7,629 nucleotides of DNA from an uncultured Clostridia bacterium. GTDB lineage: Bacteria > Bacillota_A > Clostridia > Christensenellales > Aristaeellaceae. Each line of letters starts with the position of its first letter. Position 1 is the stretch's first letter. The notes beneath the pieces were generated by a model. The model saw only the letters and a program-made list of their open reading frames with translations. It was not told where the DNA came from and did not search any database. A program made the position numbers and the translations under genes. Positions 1 to 6,542 of this stretch are shown here, in pieces. The stretch spans positions 1-7,629 of the forward strand of contig CAMJTZ010000087.1 of NCBI GenBank assembly GCA_946408865.1, written 5' to 3'.

Positions 1-57
1 GTACATCAAGCTATAAGTATGTCAATATAACCGATAAAAACAGAACATACAGTTCGT

Positions 58-402
58 ATGCCTTTATCCGGAAAACATCCGACAGATCTGGATGAACGGA
101 CAGGATCGCCGATTGCTTTTGAAGCACTTGCAAGACTTGATTTTTCCTCGACAGACAGGTTTGAACAGGCAATGGCGATGGAAAGCCGACGTCTTGGAAA
201 AGTCGGATGTATAGCAGTCATTACAGCACGACTGAACGGGGCTATGGTGGAATTGATGATCCGCATGCACCGGATGGGACCGAATCTCCGGCTGTATCTG
301 ATTACTTTTGTTCCGGACGATCCTGATATTTTACCGCTGATCGGAAGGCTTCGGCATGCCGGCATGGAAGTTGCATATGTAAAACCAGAGACAGGCGCAT
401 AA
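58..402 (+). CDS. C-terminal part of a DUF58-like protein (5' end missing or disrupted)
   Basis: The 114 readable residues resemble the last third of DUF58 proteins. A charged stretch leads into an 'FEALARLDF' helix, an 'FEQAMAMESRRLG' helix, a hydrophobic strand ending 'IAVITARL', another helix, a second strand 'LRLYLITFV', and a closing 'LRHAGMEVAYV' strand. DUF58 proteins have a vWA-like fold and usually sit between a MoxR-type AAA+ ATPase and a TgpA-type transglutaminase; such a transglutaminase starts 38 bases downstream. The frame is open from 31 but has a TAA at 28-30. The ATG at 58 has no ribosome binding site before it, so it is only the first available start and probably not a genuine N-terminus. 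The N-terminal membrane helices and the conserved DUF58 core are absent. It may be a gene fragment, a frameshifted gene (frame 3 is open over 3-92) or a sequence error near an edge. Family assignment rests on pattern and context, not on a search. Confidence 0.55.
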   Translation: MPLSGKHPTDLDERTGSPIAFEALARLDFSSTDRFEQAMAMESRRLGKVGCIAVITARLNGAMVELMIRMHRMGPNLRLYLITFVPDDPDILPLIGRLRHAGMEVAYVKPETGA

Positions 403-427
403 AGACAGGAACAAAAAAGTCGCTGAA

Positions 428-437
428 GAGGGGGGAG
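428..437 (+). promoter_or_regulatory. Strong ribosome binding site of the transglutaminase gene
   Basis: A purine run GAGGGGGGAG ends three bases before the ATG at 441, with its GAGG core about 9 bases from the start. It fixes the start of the transglutaminase gene and implies efficient translation. Confidence 0.75.
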
Positions 438-440
438 AAC

Positions 441-2759
441 ATGACAGGAAAAGTGCAGGAACGGATCCGGCATGCTGTACTGTCCATGCTGCTTTCTGTC
501 GGTCTCAGTATGGCACTGGCGGGTTCGCTGGATGAAATGCTGATTTCTCCCCGTATACTTTATGTGACTGCCGGTGTTGTGGCAGCTTTTGAACTGATAT
601 CCCTTCACAGAATTTCTGCCTGGGCAGGAGCTTTTGCGGCTGCAGCCGGGCTTGCATTCTGGATTTTTGCGGGAAACGGCGCACAGGCGCTTTCCGATGC
701 CGGAATTGCTGTAAGTCTTCGGATGAAGGGAATCCGTACTGCAGTACCATTGACCGCAGAACTGCTCTCAAATCTGATAGCCGCAGGAATGGCAGTCCTT
801 TGCTGTTTTTCAACGCTCCGGAAAGCCACCTGTATTCCCCCGATAATGCTTTGTGCTGCCGTTCTTATGGCTGTATGGTTTACGGATTCCATGGAACTGC
901 TGCCCTGGCTTCTTCCGGCGCTGACAGCAGTTCTGACGGTGCTGCTGACATACCGGTATGAAGACACACGTATGTTTCGGGTTCTTCCGTGGACAGCCGG
1001 ACTTGTGGCGGTTGCATTTCTGCTTGCAGGAATTACGCCCCGGGATAATCCGATACGTGAAAAGGCGGATGAGATTCGTCAGTCTGTTCTGGATCGGTTG
1101 TTTTTCACAGAAGCGCGTGATGTTTTTTCTCTTTACTCTGTCGGCTTTTCTCCGCAGGGAGCTGATCAGCTGGGAGGGAAACCTAATCCCGCAGAGACAC
1201 CGGTAATGCAGGTTTCAACACCACGGACAGCTTATCTCCGCGGTACGGTGTATAACCGTTACAACGGACACGGGTGGCAGAACACAACCGGCGGAAGGAG
1301 ATACCTTTGGCAGTCACGCCGCATGATCAACATCCGGTCTGAACTTTTTGATGAAACGCTGCCTCCAGCCTCTGTACAGAATTCTCTCAGCGAATCAAGC
1401 ACGGTCTCTGTCCGGATGCTGACAGACAGTGCTTCCACTCTGTTTGTTCCGCAGCGTGTACGTGAACTGAATCCCGGCGGAGAAACAGTACCATATTTTT
1501 CTAACGCATCGGAAATATTTATTACCCGCAACCTGCAGGCCGGAGATACATGGGAAGTATCCGCGCCGCTCTATACTTCCACGGATCCTGGTATCGGCAC
1601 GCTGACTGAGATCTGTGGAACACTTGAAGATCCGAAATGGGAAAATATCCGGAATACATATACTGAACTGCCGGCGCATCTGGAAAAACCGGTGCGTGAT
1701 ATTTCAGATGAAGTAACTGCTTTCGCAAAATCACCTTACGAGAAAGCAATTGCACTGCAGAATTACCTGCGTCGAAACTTCCGTTATACGCTGGATGTCG
1801 GGGAACATCCTGAAAATATCGATTTTGTTACTTCTTTTCTGCTTGACACCAAAGAAGGCTATTGCACGTATTTTGCATCAGCCATGACTGTGCTCTGCCG
1901 CATGGCAGGCCTGCCGGCACGTTATGTGGAAGGTTACCTCGCCGAGCCGAATGAAAAAGGTGAGGCACTTGTTACGGGCCTGAATGCACATGCATGGACC
2001 GAAGTCTATTTTTCGGGATTCGGATGGCTGACTTTTGACGCAACGCCCGGAGGGCATTCTTCCGGTTCGGGAAGTAACAGCGGAAAGCAGAATCCACCGG
2101 CGTCTGCACCGACGCCAGAACCAACACAGACGCCGACACCGGAACCAACAGACAGTCCGACTGCAGATCCTGAAGCGTCCGGCCCGCCCGAAACTCCTGA
2201 TATGAATCCGAAGACAACGCATGAACCGGATGAAGTTTCCTCTGAGGTTCCTCCGGATGAACCTTCAGTAGAACCGAAACCTCCCGAAGAAATTCCCGAT
2301 TCTTCAGCGGACCGCATAAACAACCCTTCACAGTTCCCGTGGTGGCTGTTGCTGGCTGCTGCGCTGCTGATCGGATGCGGCTTCCGGATTCTGATAATCT
2401 CGCCTGTTTTCCGGGAGAAAAGGGCAAAAACGGAAGAAAAGAAGTTTGATCTGTGGGCGTATGAGACAGAATGCCTTCTGCGGGCTGAAAAGCTGGAACG
2501 CAGGGATGGTGAAACAATAATGGCTTTTGCACATCGTGTGGATGCGACAGCATTATTTTCAGAAAGTGTCACTCCGGCAGCGGAATGCTTGTGTCTGATC
2601 CGGTATTCAAAGAGACATCCGCTGGAATCAGATACAGGGCTGATGCGTGATACTGCGCTGCTTTTACGCAGTGAAATCTCAAAGGGTGCACGATTCCGCT
2701 ATCTGATCCGAAGATTCTTTACAGCAGAAATACACGCTTCAATGAAGCTGCGGAAATGA
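441..2759 (+). CDS. Membrane-anchored transglutaminase-like protein (TgpA type) with Pro-rich stalk
   Basis: This 772-residue protein has the TgpA/DUF3488 layout. Residues about 12-200 form roughly six to seven hydrophobic helices. A long extracytoplasmic region follows, with 'TAYLRGTVYNRYNGHGW', the typical lead-in of this family. The transglutaminase/protease-like core covers about 430-540, with a papain-like triad: Cys475 in 'EGYCTYFASAM', His517 in 'NAHAWTEVYF' and Asp533 in 'WLTFDATPGG'. A Ser/Gly then Pro/Thr/Glu-rich linker (about 537-632) leads to a single helix (about 634-655). The charged cytoplasmic tail resembles the DUF4129 region often found here ('GETIMAFAHRV', later 'IRYSKRHP'). 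All three catalytic residues are intact, so it is probably an active extracytoplasmic thiol enzyme acting on envelope proteins or peptides; the substrate is unknown. The start is set by the ribosome binding site at 428-437. It follows the DUF58-like fragment by 38 bases, the usual partner gene. No terminator is evident after its stop. Confidence 0.9.
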   Translation: MTGKVQERIRHAVLSMLLSVGLSMALAGSLDEMLISPRILYVTAGVVAAFELISLHRISAWAGAFAAAAGLAFWIFAGNGAQALSDAGIAVSLRMKGIRTAVPLTAELLSNLIAAGMAVLCCFSTLRKATCIPPIMLCAAVLMAVWFTDSMELLPWLLPALTAVLTVLLTYRYEDTRMFRVLPWTAGLVAVAFLLAGITPRDNPIREKADEIRQSVLDRLFFTEARDVFSLYSVGFSPQGADQLGGKPNPAETPVMQVSTPRTAYLRGTVYNRYNGHGWQNTTGGRRYLWQSRRMINIRSELFDETLPPASVQNSLSESSTVSVRMLTDSASTLFVPQRVRELNPGGETVPYFSNASEIFITRNLQAGDTWEVSAPLYTSTDPGIGTLTEICGTLEDPKWENIRNTYTELPAHLEKPVRDISDEVTAFAKSPYEKAIALQNYLRRNFRYTLDVGEHPENIDFVTSFLLDTKEGYCTYFASAMTVLCRMAGLPARYVEGYLAEPNEKGEALVTGLNAHAWTEVYFSGFGWLTFDATPGGHSSGSGSNSGKQNPPASAPTPEPTQTPTPEPTDSPTADPEASGPPETPDMNPKTTHEPDEVSSEVPPDEPSVEPKPPEEIPDSSADRINNPSQFPWWLLLAAALLIGCGFRILIISPVFREKRAKTEEKKFDLWAYETECLLRAEKLERRDGETIMAFAHRVDATALFSESVTPAAECLCLIRYSKRHPLESDTGLMRDTALLLRSEISKGARFRYLIRRFFTAEIHASMKLRK

Positions 2760-2791
2760 TGCTGCCTGCGAATCCGGAATGGTGTCTGTAC

Positions 2792-2820
2792 TTGTCAAAA
2801 TGCTTTTTGGAACATATAAT
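2792..2820 (+). promoter_or_regulatory. Sigma-A type promoter for the pgcA-hslO gene block
   Basis: A -35 box TTGTCA (2792-2797; one mismatch to TTGACA) and a perfect -10 box TATAAT (2815-2820) are separated by exactly 17 bases. The expected transcription start is near 2827, about 38 bases before the ATG at 2865. The promoter lies in the only sizeable intergenic gap of the window and points into the downstream gene block. Its quality suggests strong housekeeping transcription unless it is repressed. Confidence 0.8.
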
Positions 2821-2848
2821 TAATTGCAGAATATTCTGACATTATATG
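2813..2848. promoter_or_regulatory. Nested inverted repeats over the -10 box and start site; candidate operator
   Basis: The arms CATATAAT (2813-2820) and ATTATATG (2841-2848) are exact 8-base inverted repeats, the left arm containing the -10 box. Between them lies a perfect 12-base palindrome CAGAATATTCTG (2827-2838) beginning at the predicted transcription start. The left outer arm is upstream of the start site, so an RNA hairpin is unlikely for the outer pair and a DNA site for a dimeric regulator is the better reading. The region is AT-rich, which makes chance dyads more likely. No regulator family is recognised. Confidence 0.4.
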
Positions 2849-2864
2849 AAAGGCGGCGGAAACG

Positions 2865-4583
2865 ATGACCATCCGTGATAATTACGAGAAATGGATGAAG
2901 GATTTTGCGGAGGATCAGGATACTATTCGTGAACTCGAAGCGATACGGGATAATGAGAAAGAGATTGAAGATCGTTTTTATACTGAGCTGAGTTTCGGTA
3001 CCGCCGGTATGCGCGGTGTGCTTGGCGCAGGAATGAACCGAATGAATAAATACAATGTACGACGCGCTACAAAAGGCCTTGCCGGATATCTGCTTGAGAA
3101 ACCTGAGAAGGCCATGCGCGGTGTCGTCATTGCGTATGACAGCCGCCGGTGCAGCGCTGAATTTGCGAAAGACACCGCACTGGTTTTGTGTCAGGAGGGT
3201 GTTCCGGCTTTCCTGTTTGACGCGCTTCGCCCTGTACCTGTTCTGAGTTATGCAGTTCGCCATCTGCATGCCGCTGCGGGCGTGGTAATTACTGCCAGCC
3301 ATAATCCTCCCCAGTACAATGGATACAAAGTATATGGAGAAGACGGAGCCCAGGTGGGCCCTGAAGCAGCAGCCGGAATTACCCGGATTATAAGGGCAAC
3401 CGAATATACAGAATGTACCCTTATGGACGAGAAGGAAGCTTTGGCAAAGGGCTTGCTCAGGTATATCGGCAATAAAGAAGTGGATGACGATTATATTGCA
3501 CAGATCAAGACGCTGAGCATCAATCCTGAACTGCTGAAGAACGAAGGAGCAAAGCTGAATATTGTTTACACACCGCTGCACGGCAGCGGGAATGTTCCTG
3601 TACGCCGCCTGCTGAAAGAAATCGGACTGACGAATGTTGCTGTAGTTAAGGAACAGGAAATGCCTGATCCGGATTTCAGCACGATCAAAGTACCGAATCC
3701 GGAGGATCCGGGTGCGTATGATATGGCTTTCCGCCTTGCAGAGAAAGTCGGTGCCAGTGTAATATTCGCAACGGACCCGGATTGCGACCGCCTGGGTGTA
3801 GCCGTGAAGGACGGGACCGGAGAATGGCATCTGCTAAGCGGCAACCAGATCGGATGCGTACTTCTGCACTATATTCTCTCCAGTCTCAAAAGAGCCGGAA
3901 AACTGCCGAAAAACGGCGCGGCTGTTAAGAGCATTGTATCCACCAGTCTGGCCAATCGTATTTGTGAAAGTTTCGGTGTGTCTATTTTTGAAACGCTGAC
4001 CGGATTTAAGTTTATCGGTGAAAAGATCCAGCAATTTATGGACCAAGGGGATCATACCTTCCTGTTCGGATTTGAGGAGAGTTACGGATTCCTTTCAAGT
4101 ACATTTGTACGGGATAAAGACGGGGTAAATGCCAGTCTGCTTGTCAGCGAAGTTGCCTGTGCCTGTATGGCGGAAGGAATTACATTCTATGACCGGATGC
4201 AGCAGATCTTCCGTGAATACGGCTACTATGTGGAAAAGGTTGTTTCCACCACGCTGCCCGGAAAGGACGGACTGACACGAATGAAAGAAATCATGTCCGG
4301 ACTTCGGGCAAATCCGCCCAGGGAAATCGCAGGACTGAAAGTGACCGCTGTACGTGATTACCTGAAAGGAATCCGTACAGAAAACGGCAAAGAAGAACCT
4401 ACCGGACTTCCGGTATCTGATGTTCTGTATTTTGAACTGGAAAAAGGATGCTGGGTATGCGTTCGTCCTTCCGGCACAGAGCCAAAAATCAAACTTTATG
4501 TAAACGCAAACAATCCGGAAGAAAAAGCTGCGCACTCGCTGAGCGACAAACTCTGTGAAGCAAGCAAAGCACTGATGGCGTAA
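2865..4583 (+). CDS. pgcA: Phospho-sugar mutase (alpha-phosphoglucomutase/phosphomannomutase family)
   Basis: This cytoplasmic enzyme interconverts hexose 1- and 6-phosphates, most likely glucose 1-P and glucose 6-P, feeding UDP-glucose, glycogen and envelope polysaccharide synthesis. All four hallmarks of the alpha-D-phosphohexomutase superfamily are present in order. The phosphoserine loop 'TASHNPPQYNGYK' has Ser145. The metal-binding 'DPDCDR' has Asp304, Asp306 and Asp308. The sugar-binding loop is 'GFEESYG' (402-408) and the phosphate-binding loop is 'RPSGTEPKIKLY' (from Arg534). The N-terminal 'GTAGMRG' (45-51) is also typical. The length of 572 residues matches the Firmicutes PgcA type rather than the shorter GlmM/ManB types. 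The start is supported by AGGCGG at 2851-2856, 8 bases upstream. It is the first gene after the promoter at 2792-2820. Glucose versus mannose specificity cannot be settled by eye. Confidence 0.96.
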   Translation: MTIRDNYEKWMKDFAEDQDTIRELEAIRDNEKEIEDRFYTELSFGTAGMRGVLGAGMNRMNKYNVRRATKGLAGYLLEKPEKAMRGVVIAYDSRRCSAEFAKDTALVLCQEGVPAFLFDALRPVPVLSYAVRHLHAAAGVVITASHNPPQYNGYKVYGEDGAQVGPEAAAGITRIIRATEYTECTLMDEKEALAKGLLRYIGNKEVDDDYIAQIKTLSINPELLKNEGAKLNIVYTPLHGSGNVPVRRLLKEIGLTNVAVVKEQEMPDPDFSTIKVPNPEDPGAYDMAFRLAEKVGASVIFATDPDCDRLGVAVKDGTGEWHLLSGNQIGCVLLHYILSSLKRAGKLPKNGAAVKSIVSTSLANRICESFGVSIFETLTGFKFIGEKIQQFMDQGDHTFLFGFEESYGFLSSTFVRDKDGVNASLLVSEVACACMAEGITFYDRMQQIFREYGYYVEKVVSTTLPGKDGLTRMKEIMSGLRANPPREIAGLKVTAVRDYLKGIRTENGKEEPTGLPVSDVLYFELEKGCWVCVRPSGTEPKIKLYVNANNPEEKAAHSLSDKLCEASKALMA

Positions 4584-4590
4584 ATAATTC

Positions 4591-4605
4591 CCGGGTTTTT
4601 CCCGG
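4591..4605 (+). other. Short hairpin in the pgcA-membrane protein gap
   Basis: CCGGG and CCCGG form a perfect 5-base GC stem around a TTTTT loop. No run of T follows the stem, so it does not look like an intrinsic terminator. It ends four bases before the GGAGG ribosome binding site (4610-4614) of the next gene. It could mark an mRNA processing or stability site, or modestly affect translation, but may be chance. Confidence 0.35.
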
Positions 4606-4621
4606 CTGCGGAGGCACTGAT

Positions 4622-5782
4622 ATGTTTGGCAGAATGATGAGGAACTATTATTACGGGAAGAGCGGACAGGGCGATTTCCGGAAGGATGATATGCCTGAAA
4701 CCCGGATGCAGCTTTTCTGGGATACGCTCAGGACACGTCTCAGCGCTCTCTGCAGACTCAGCATGATGTATTTCGTTGTATGGATTCCGGCGATTATTGT
4801 AATTTTGCTGAATTTTTCCAGCCTTTGGAGTCAGGTACAGATGGAGGCGGCAATCAGCAATTATGAATACAGTGAATACGCTGAAATTCTCCAGAAGAAC
4901 AATCAGGAACTCAAAGTGACCGAAGATGAATATAATATGCTGAGGGCCAATGTTCTGGAAAGAGACAGGATATCAAAGGATGCAAGCTATGATGCATATC
5001 TTGAACGGATTGATAAAAACGGCGGGGAAGCACTGACGAAAGAACAGTTTGATGCGATCAGATCCAATTATGTTTCTGATCTGGAAAACAGAATTTTTCG
5101 TCTTCTCCTGATGCTGTTTCCATGCATTGCGATTACCGGACCTTTTACTGCAGGCATCAGCTATGTTACCAGAAACTGGGCCAGAGATGAACATGCCTTT
5201 ATATGGACTGATTTCAGGGATGCAGTCAAGGAAAACTGGAAAATACCGCTTCTGCTGAGTTCGATTACCGGCGCGCTGCCGCTGCTGGTTTATCAGGCAT
5301 GGATTACATACGGAAGAATGGCATCGCAGAACATGATTATGATTGTTCCGCAGATGCTGGTGTTGATGGTGGGTATTCTCTGGTCTTTATGTATTACCTA
5401 TATGCATCCGCTGACCATCACTTATGATCTGAAAGTAAAAGACGTTTTCCGCAATGGCTTTCTGCTGGGAATTGCACGTCTCCCGATGAGTATCGGAATA
5501 CGTCTGCTTCACTGTGTGCCAATGCTGATTGCATTTGCTGCTGTTTGGTTTTTCGGCCTTGATCCGATGATGGCGCTTGTCCTTCTCGCCGGTTATTATC
5601 TGCTGATCGGCTTCGGTCTCAGCCGTTTTGTCACAGCCAGCTATACCAATGCTGTTTTTGACCGTTTCATCAATCCCAGGATTGAAGGCGCAAAGACCAA
5701 TCAGGGCCTGCGGCCAAAGGAAGAATTTGACGATGAAGACGATGAAGACGAAGAACCAAATCAGGAAGAGACGGGAAAATAA
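4622..5782 (+). CDS. YesL/DUF624-like integral membrane protein with large extracytoplasmic insert
   Basis: This 386-residue protein is probably in the cytoplasmic membrane with about six helices, near residues 45-65, 157-178, 207-225, 235-257, 278-304 and 308-330. The segment 'GPFTAGISYVTRNWARDEH' followed by 'WTDFRDAVKENWK' matches the signature region of YesL/DUF624 proteins, whose molecular role is unknown though they often lie near carbohydrate genes. Classical members are about 200 residues. This one is enlarged by a charged, probably helical segment between helices 1 and 2 (about 67-155) and an acidic C-terminal tail (367-378, almost all Asp and Glu). The N-terminus 'MFGRMMRNYYYGKSGQGDF' is short and cytoplasmic. 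The start is supported by GGAGG at 4610-4614, 7 bases upstream. It follows pgcA by 38 bases and precedes the methyltransferase by 2, so it is very likely co-transcribed. Function is not assigned. Confidence 0.75.
   Translation: MFGRMMRNYYYGKSGQGDFRKDDMPETRMQLFWDTLRTRLSALCRLSMMYFVVWIPAIIVILLNFSSLWSQVQMEAAISNYEYSEYAEILQKNNQELKVTEDEYNMLRANVLERDRISKDASYDAYLERIDKNGGEALTKEQFDAIRSNYVSDLENRIFRLLLMLFPCIAITGPFTAGISYVTRNWARDEHAFIWTDFRDAVKENWKIPLLLSSITGALPLLVYQAWITYGRMASQNMIMIVPQMLVLMVGILWSLCITYMHPLTITYDLKVKDVFRNGFLLGIARLPMSIGIRLLHCVPMLIAFAAVWFFGLDPMMALVLLAGYYLLIGFGLSRFVTASYTNAVFDRFINPRIEGAKTNQGLRPKEEFDDEDDEDEEPNQEETGK
5729..5755 (+). repeat. 9-base tandem repeat coding the acidic tail
   Basis: Two identical GACGATGAA units are followed by a one-base variant GACGAAGAA. 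They are in frame and encode Asp/Glu residues 370-378 of the DUF624-like protein. The unit length keeps the reading frame, so slippage could change tail length without breaking the gene. Confidence 0.7.
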
Positions 5783-5784
5783 AC

Positions 5785-6537
5785 ATGTATCAGGCTTTTG
5801 CCGAACTTTACGATGAACTGATGAATGACGTGGATTATGAAAGCTGGGCGGATTATTATACCCGCCTGCTTTCGATTTACGGCATACGAAATGGGAAAAT
5901 ATGTGAATGTGCCTGCGGAACAGGGGCTCTGACACTGCCGCTGTATCGTCGCGGGTTTCAGATAACCGGCGTGGATCTGAGCCAGGAGATGCTCTGGCAG
6001 GCAGCACAGAAATCAAGAAAAATGGGAATTGCTATTCCCTTTGTCCGGCAGGATATGCGCGCCCTGAATCTGCATCGTCCTATGGATGCGGTTATTGCAA
6101 CCTGCGACGGCGTAAACTATCTGACAACTGAAGATGATCTGCTGAGTTTTTTCCGTGCAGCATACCGCGCCATACGGCCGGGCGGTGCTCTGGTATTTGA
6201 TGTGTCCACACCTTACAAGCTGAAACATGTTCTGTGCAGCGGACTTCTGGGAGAAGACAGGGATGAAATCACATATCTCTGGCATAACACATGGCATGAG
6301 AAACGACAGACTGTTGAGATGGATCTGACTTTCTTTGTTAAGGATCCGGACGGTAAATACAGACGGATTGATGAAAGGCAGCATCAGCGTGCCTGGGATC
6401 AGCAGACTCTGAAGGAAATGCTTTGGCATGCAGGATTTCGCGCAGTGAGTGTGTACGGTAATTTTTCCCTGGAAACTGCGGGAGAACAAAACCAGCGTTG
6501 GCATATCGCAGCAACCCGCGGAGAAGAACAGGAGTGA
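5785..6537 (+). CDS. Class I SAM-dependent methyltransferase (YqeM-like)
   Basis: This 250-residue soluble protein has a Rossmann-type methyltransferase domain filling most of its length. Motif I is 'CECACGTGAL' (C40 to L49), giving the glycine loop G45-T-G47. The acidic end of strand 2 is Asp64 in 'GVDLSQEML'. 'RQDMRAL' supplies Asp90, and 'ATCDGVNYL' plus the post-motif 'AIRPGGALVFDVSTPYK' complete the fold. The N-terminal 'YQAFAELYDELMNDVDYESWADY' and the later 'YLWHNTWH' and 'DERQHQRAW' fit the YqeM-like group of uncharacterised methyltransferases; the substrate is unknown (small molecule, protein or RNA). The ATG lies 2 bases after the previous stop, with a modest GGAAGAG or ACGGGA element inside the upstream gene, suggesting translational coupling. 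The hslO gene starts 5 bases after its stop. Class is confident, subgroup less so. Confidence 0.88.
   Translation: MYQAFAELYDELMNDVDYESWADYYTRLLSIYGIRNGKICECACGTGALTLPLYRRGFQITGVDLSQEMLWQAAQKSRKMGIAIPFVRQDMRALNLHRPMDAVIATCDGVNYLTTEDDLLSFFRAAYRAIRPGGALVFDVSTPYKLKHVLCSGLLGEDRDEITYLWHNTWHEKRQTVEMDLTFFVKDPDGKYRRIDERQHQRAWDQQTLKEMLWHAGFRAVSVYGNFSLETAGEQNQRWHIAATRGEEQE
6530..6534 (+). promoter_or_regulatory. Ribosome binding site that decides the hslO start
   Basis: AGGAG overlaps the final codons of the methyltransferase (its TGA is 6535-6537) and lies 8 bases before the ATG at 6543. A longer reading from a TTG at 6498 would add 15 residues not seen at the start of Hsp33 proteins and has no such site, so 6543 is chosen. 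Confidence 0.8.
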
Positions 6538-6542
6538 AGAAA

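Noticed and set aside
17..50. Inverted repeat GTATGT/ACATAC in the AT-rich 5' edge
   Set aside because: Only 6-base arms with a 22-base loop in AT-rich sequence; no linked feature supports a regulatory site or mobile-element end.
1972..2572. Two overlapping - strand open frames (193 and 188 codons) opposite the transglutaminase
   Set aside because: They mirror the Pro/Ser-rich linker and catalytic core of the real gene, are low in complexity, and have no convincing ribosome binding site or neighbours on that strand.
2760..2791. Possible terminator after the transglutaminase gene
   Set aside because: No GC-rich stem followed by a T-run is visible; the stretch leads straight to the promoter.
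2820..3830. Long open frame (336 codons) on the - strand inside pgcA
   Set aside because: It lies opposite a phosphosugar mutase with every catalytic motif intact, shows no recognisable domain, and overlaps the promoter region; it is a by-product of codon composition.
6498..6542. Upstream TTG start extending Hsp33 by 15 residues
   Set aside because: The added residues overlap the methyltransferase and do not fit Hsp33, while ATG 6543 has a well-placed AGGAG.
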